A DNA stretch of 46,167 nt, from NCBI GenBank assembly GCA_030403585.1, contig JAUEPE010000055.1, forward strand, positions 1-46,167. The letters are read 5' to 3'. The position numbers were made by a program, and so were the translations under genes. Source of the DNA: Frankia sp. RB7. Lineage in GTDB: Bacteria; Pseudomonadota; Alphaproteobacteria; Rhizobiales; Xanthobacteraceae. A model generated the notes under the pieces. The model was not told where the DNA came from. It made no database searches and was given only the letters and a program-made list of their open reading frames with translations. Of the stretch, positions 43,291 to 46,167 are shown one piece after another (the first letter of the stretch is position 1; every line of letters begins with the position of its first letter).

Positions 43291-44334
43291 TTGGCATCCG
43301 ACGACAGACGGCTGGAGCGGTTGCGGCTCGAACTGGCCTGGTTCACCGGTCAGCCGCTGCTGCGCAGCCGTGGCGCAGGCGCGATCCTGCGCTTCGAGCG
43401 CGTGCGACCGCAGCGGAGCGGCGCATTCCAGCCGCTGCGCCAGAGCGAGATCACGCCGCAATTTCTCGATCGCGCCATTCGCGCTCTGAAGCGCTGGAAT
43501 TATGATTTTCTCGGCATGGACGAGGTCTGCCGCCGCGCGGTGACGCTGCCGGAGAAGCGGCGCTTCGTGGCGTTCACCTTCGACGGTGCGCCTAAGGACT
43601 TCATCAGCTTCGCCTATCCGGTGCTGGCGCGCCACGCCGTGCCGTTCACGCTCTACGTTCCCACCGCCTTTCCCGATGGCGTCGGCGAAGCCTGGTGGCT
43701 CGGGCTCGAGCAGGTGATCGCGCGCGAGAGCCGCATCAGCCTGATGATGGACGACAAGGAGCAGCGCTTCACCGTGACTGGCAATGCCGAGAAGCAGGCG
43801 CTGTTTTCGCATCTCGAGACTTGGCTGCGCTCGCTGCCGCCGGCAGATTTGTCGGCGGCGATCGCCGATCTCTGCACGCGCTACCGGATCGATCTCGCCG
43901 CGCTCTCGCGTGACGCGTCGATGGATTGGGAGGATCTGGCCAGGTTAGCTGCCGATCCGAACGTCACGATCGGCAGCGCGACCGTGAACAATCCGGTTCT
44001 CGCCAACATGAAGGACGCAGCCGCACTGCGCGAGATGACGATGGGCAAGGCGGTGGCGGAAGCGGCCTTCCGCCGCGAGATCCGGCATCTGGCATTTCCG
44101 TTCGGCGATCGCGCCTCGTTCCGGCGCAGCCACGTCGTAATGGCGGAGGAGGCCGGCTTTGCCAGCGCGGTGTCGACCATTCCGGGAATCGTGGACGCGG
44201 AAGGCCGCACCAATCTGCGCGCGCTGCCGCGGATTTCCTGGGACGGAAGGGTGCGCTCGCTGCGCATGATGCACGTGCTGGTGTCCGGCGTTGCCTTTGC
44301 GCCGGTGAAGCCGACGGGCAGCGTTACGAGCTAG
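43291..44334 (+). CDS. NodB-like polysaccharide deacetylase-family protein with missing metal ligands
   Basis: The 347-residue protein has the polysaccharide-deacetylase (NodB) fold: FVAFTFDGAPKDF (92-104), a later VTIGSATVNNPVLANM (225-240) and HLAFPFGDR (267-274). In active enzymes these read TFDDG and HTxxHP; here the second Asp is absent and both histidines are replaced (A and N). It therefore probably lacks metal-dependent deacetylation. The TTG start follows AAGGTGGGATA. It overlaps DUF2842 by 11 bp at its end. Confidence 0.88.
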   Translation: MASDDRRLERLRLELAWFTGQPLLRSRGAGAILRFERVRPQRSGAFQPLRQSEITPQFLDRAIRALKRWNYDFLGMDEVCRRAVTLPEKRRFVAFTFDGAPKDFISFAYPVLARHAVPFTLYVPTAFPDGVGEAWWLGLEQVIARESRISLMMDDKEQRFTVTGNAEKQALFSHLETWLRSLPPADLSAAIADLCTRYRIDLAALSRDASMDWEDLARLAADPNVTIGSATVNNPVLANMKDAAALREMTMGKAVAEAAFRREIRHLAFPFGDRASFRRSHVVMAEEAGFASAVSTIPGIVDAEGRTNLRALPRISWDGRVRSLRMMHVLVSGVAFAPVKPTGSVTS

Positions 44335-44545
44335 ATTTGGCGCGATCGGGCCGCTGCATCCAGCTCACGATCGGCATGCCCGGCAGCACCCAGCCCATGC
44401 CGACCACCACGTAATAAATCGCCTGCCGCCAGCCGGACTCGGCGATCCACGGCATCTGCGCCGCCGCCATGCCGAGCAGGGCCCAGACCGTGGCCAGCAC
44501 GAGGAGCAGGATGGCGCCGAGGAACTTGCGGGTGCGGATCGTCAT
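44324..44545 (-). CDS. DUF2842 family membrane protein
   Basis: The 73-residue protein has two hydrophobic segments (LGAILLLVLATVWALLGMAA and AIYYVVVGMGWVLPGMPIV) and matches the DUF2842 family of alphaproteobacteria. The last 11 bases overlap the convergent NodB-like gene. It is divergent from heme A synthase, 96 bp from that start. The function is unknown. Confidence 0.88.
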   Translation of the reverse strand: MTIRTRKFLGAILLLVLATVWALLGMAAAQMPWIAESGWRQAIYYVVVGMGWVLPGMPIVSWMQRPDRAKSSS

Positions 44546-44641
44546 GGCGGAATATTGCGGCTTTCGCGTAACTTGAACTGCGGGAGCGGGGGACTATAAG
44601 GGGCACGCAGTCCGGTTCAAGCTTTGGTTTTAACCCCTGAA

Positions 44642-45724
44642 ATGACGACGATTTTCACCCCGACCAACCCGCATCGCGCCGTGCGCTGGTGGCTGATCTC
44701 CGTGGCCGCCCTGATCGCGCTGATGGTGCTGGTCGGCGGTGCCACCCGGCTGACGGAATCCGGTCTCTCGATCGTGGAGTGGAAGCCGGTCACCGGCAGC
44801 GTTCCGCCGCTGTCGGACGCGCAATGGACCGACACGTTCGAGGCCTACAAGAAGATCCCGCAATATCGCGAGCTCAATGCCGGGATGTCGCTCTCCGAGT
44901 TCAAGCAGATTTTCTGGTGGGAATGGAGCCATCGGCTGCTCGGCCGCTTCATCGGGGTTGCCTATCTGCTGCCGTTCCTGTTCTTCCTGTGGCGCGGCGG
45001 TCTGTCGGTTGAGTTGAAGCGGCGGCTGTGGCTGCTGTTCGGGCTCGGCGGCCTCCAGGGTGCGGTCGGCTGGTGGATGGTGGCGTCAGGGCTGTCCGAG
45101 CGGGTCGAGGTTTCGCAATATCGGCTCGCGACGCATCTGGTGCTGGCGCTGCTGATCTTCGGCGGTATCGTCTGGACGGTGCGCCGGCTCGCCGATCGGC
45201 CCCAGATTGCGGTTCCGGCGCGGCTGCGATTCACGAGCGCGGTGCTGGTGATCGTGACTTTCATCCAGATCTATTTCGGTGCACTGGTCGCGGGCCTGCG
45301 CGCCGGACGCGCCTACAACACCTGGCCGCAGATCGACGGCGCCTTCATTCCGTCTGCGGAACGGCTGTGGTTCGAGACGCCCTGGTGGCGCAACATGTTC
45401 GACAATGTGCTGACGGTGCAGTTCGAGCACCGCATGACAGCCTATCTGCTGTTCACACTGGCGGCGCTGCATGCGTTCGACGCGGTGCGTTCACGCGCGG
45501 GCTCGGCGGCAAGCGGTGCGCTCTGGCTGCTCGCAGCCGTGAGCGTGCAGGCGGTGCTCGGCATCCTCACGCTGCTCAACCAGGTGCCGATCGATCTCGC
45601 GCTCTCGCACCAGGCGGTTGCGCTCGTGGTGCTTACGCTTGCGGTGATGCAGGCTGAACGGCTCGCGCCTCGGCAATCGGCTGAGATGCAGCCGCGCGTG
45701 GTTCCCGTCGGTCAGCCCGGCTGA
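44642..45724 (+). CDS. ctaA: Heme A synthase (COX15/CtaA family)
   Basis: CtaA oxidises heme O to heme A for aa3-type cytochrome oxidase in the inner membrane. Eight hydrophobic segments and all four heme-ligand histidines are present: H97 (EWSHRLLGR), H165 (LATHLVLAL), H263 (QFEHRMTAYL) and H323 (LSHQAVALVV). The length of 360 residues is typical of the alphaproteobacterial/mitochondrial type. ATG at 44642 (MTTIFTPTNP) is preferred. The stop TGA abuts the stop of the next, minus-strand gene (TGATCA). Confidence 0.96.
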   Translation: MTTIFTPTNPHRAVRWWLISVAALIALMVLVGGATRLTESGLSIVEWKPVTGSVPPLSDAQWTDTFEAYKKIPQYRELNAGMSLSEFKQIFWWEWSHRLLGRFIGVAYLLPFLFFLWRGGLSVELKRRLWLLFGLGGLQGAVGWWMVASGLSERVEVSQYRLATHLVLALLIFGGIVWTVRRLADRPQIAVPARLRFTSAVLVIVTFIQIYFGALVAGLRAGRAYNTWPQIDGAFIPSAERLWFETPWWRNMFDNVLTVQFEHRMTAYLLFTLAALHAFDAVRSRAGSAASGALWLLAAVSVQAVLGILTLLNQVPIDLALSHQAVALVVLTLAVMQAERLAPRQSAEMQPRVVPVGQPG

Positions 45725-46069
45725 TCAGCAATAGCCGTAGATGCCGCACGAGTAGGGCAGGCGCCAGAAATAATCGACCTGCTTCCCGCCGTAATACGCG
45801 CCCTGGTAGTCGTAGTCCCAGGGGCGGCCGTAGTAGCCCGGCAGTGTATGCGCGCCCGGCAGCAGCGGCGTGCCCGGCAGGTTGCGGATGTAGCTGCCGA
45901 TGCCATAGGCCGGCGAGATCAGCGCATCCGGATCGGTCTCGACATAGACCTTTGGCGGCTCCTGCGGCGGAGCGGCGGCCCGCCGCTTCGGATTGGCCGG
46001 CAGATCGGCGGCAACAGCGGCGGAAACCGTCAGCATCACTGCCAGGGCAGGCACCATCCAGCGTGGCAT
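45725..46069 (-). CDS. Small exported hypothetical protein (114 aa)
   Basis: The protein begins MPRWMVPALAVMLTVSAAVA, a signal peptide with cleavage near VAADL. The mature part is rich in Pro, Tyr and Gly (PGYYGRPWDYDYQGAYYGG), ending with two cysteines (CGIYGYC). Similar Tyr/Gly-rich exported proteins are common in Bradyrhizobium and unassigned. The ribosome site CGGAGCCGAGAA precedes the start. Confidence 0.78.
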   Translation of the reverse strand: MPRWMVPALAVMLTVSAAVAADLPANPKRRAAAPPQEPPKVYVETDPDALISPAYGIGSYIRNLPGTPLLPGAHTLPGYYGRPWDYDYQGAYYGGKQVDYFWRLPYSCGIYGYC

Positions 46070-46167
46070 TTCTCGGCTCCGAATCAAAAGGGCGATCCAA
46101 AGACGATGTATGCGGCAGATATGGTTAATGACTGTTAACCGCGACCCGTTCCGGGCGCTCTTTCACG

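Overview
The window is chromosomal, high-GC alphaproteobacterial DNA and almost certainly comes from Bradyrhizobium or a very close relative in Nitrobacteraceae. The reasons are the gene order (glyA-nrdR-ribD-ribE-ribH-nusB-thiL-hppA and bamE/cyt bc1 chaperone-yceD-plsX-fabH-ihfA-merR-tRNA-Pro), a magnesium-type HemB, a GcrA regulator, a Porin_2 outer-membrane porin, and several families of palindromic intergenic repeats typical of this genus. No phage, transposase, CRISPR array or rRNA is visible.

Layout. 1-3.6 kb: the edge of an RDD protein, hemB, a DUF6163 membrane protein, the MarR-like regulator LdtR and two tiny conserved-looking genes. 3.9-12.0 kb: a housekeeping run of one-carbon metabolism (glyA), the ribonucleotide-reductase repressor (nrdR), riboflavin synthesis (ribD, ribE, ribH), nusB, thiamine (thiL) and a K+-independent H+-pyrophosphatase, closed by a strong terminator. 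12.1-13.8 kb: a small zinc-ribbon protein whose 3' end runs into a relic of a Bug/TctC solute receptor, a repeat-rich gap, then an intact receptor. 13.9-19.2 kb: envelope and lipid genes (bamE, cyt bc1 chaperone, yceD, plsX, fabH, ihfA, MerR regulator, tRNA-Pro). 19.4-26.4 kb: accessory metabolism with TetR and MarR regulators, two alpha/beta hydrolases, a DapA-family lyase/aldolase and an SDR. 26.8-29.4 kb: a porin, a probable small RNA with its own terminator, gcrA and a small protein. 29.6-35.4 kb: a formamidase-family hydrolase, YdcF, DUF169, a saccharopine-dehydrogenase-like reductase, and a flavin monooxygenase facing a MarR regulator across a near-perfect operator.

35.4-44.3 kb: an exopolysaccharide cluster: Wzy-type polymerase, undecaprenyl-phosphate sugar transferase, GT4 glycosyltransferase, Wzc/ExoP-like protein, GNAT-fold (CelD/BioF-like) protein and NodB-like protein. 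The last 1.8 kb hold DUF2842, heme A synthase and a small exported protein.

The most interesting signals are proteins that look like enzymes but have lost key residues. The NodB-like deacetylase lacks its metal-binding residues, the Wzc-like protein lacks a usable Walker A lysine and a tyrosine tail, and one alpha/beta hydrolase seems to lack its nucleophile serine. Two of these three sit in the same polysaccharide cluster. Other points of note are an orphan promoter-stem-terminator unit after the porin, the receptor-gene relic, a perfect 8+8 bp operator between the monooxygenase and its MarR, and a YdcF gene whose conserved-looking N-terminus lies upstream of any ATG/GTG/TTG. All calls rest on reading the sequence and remembered family knowledge; no database search was run.
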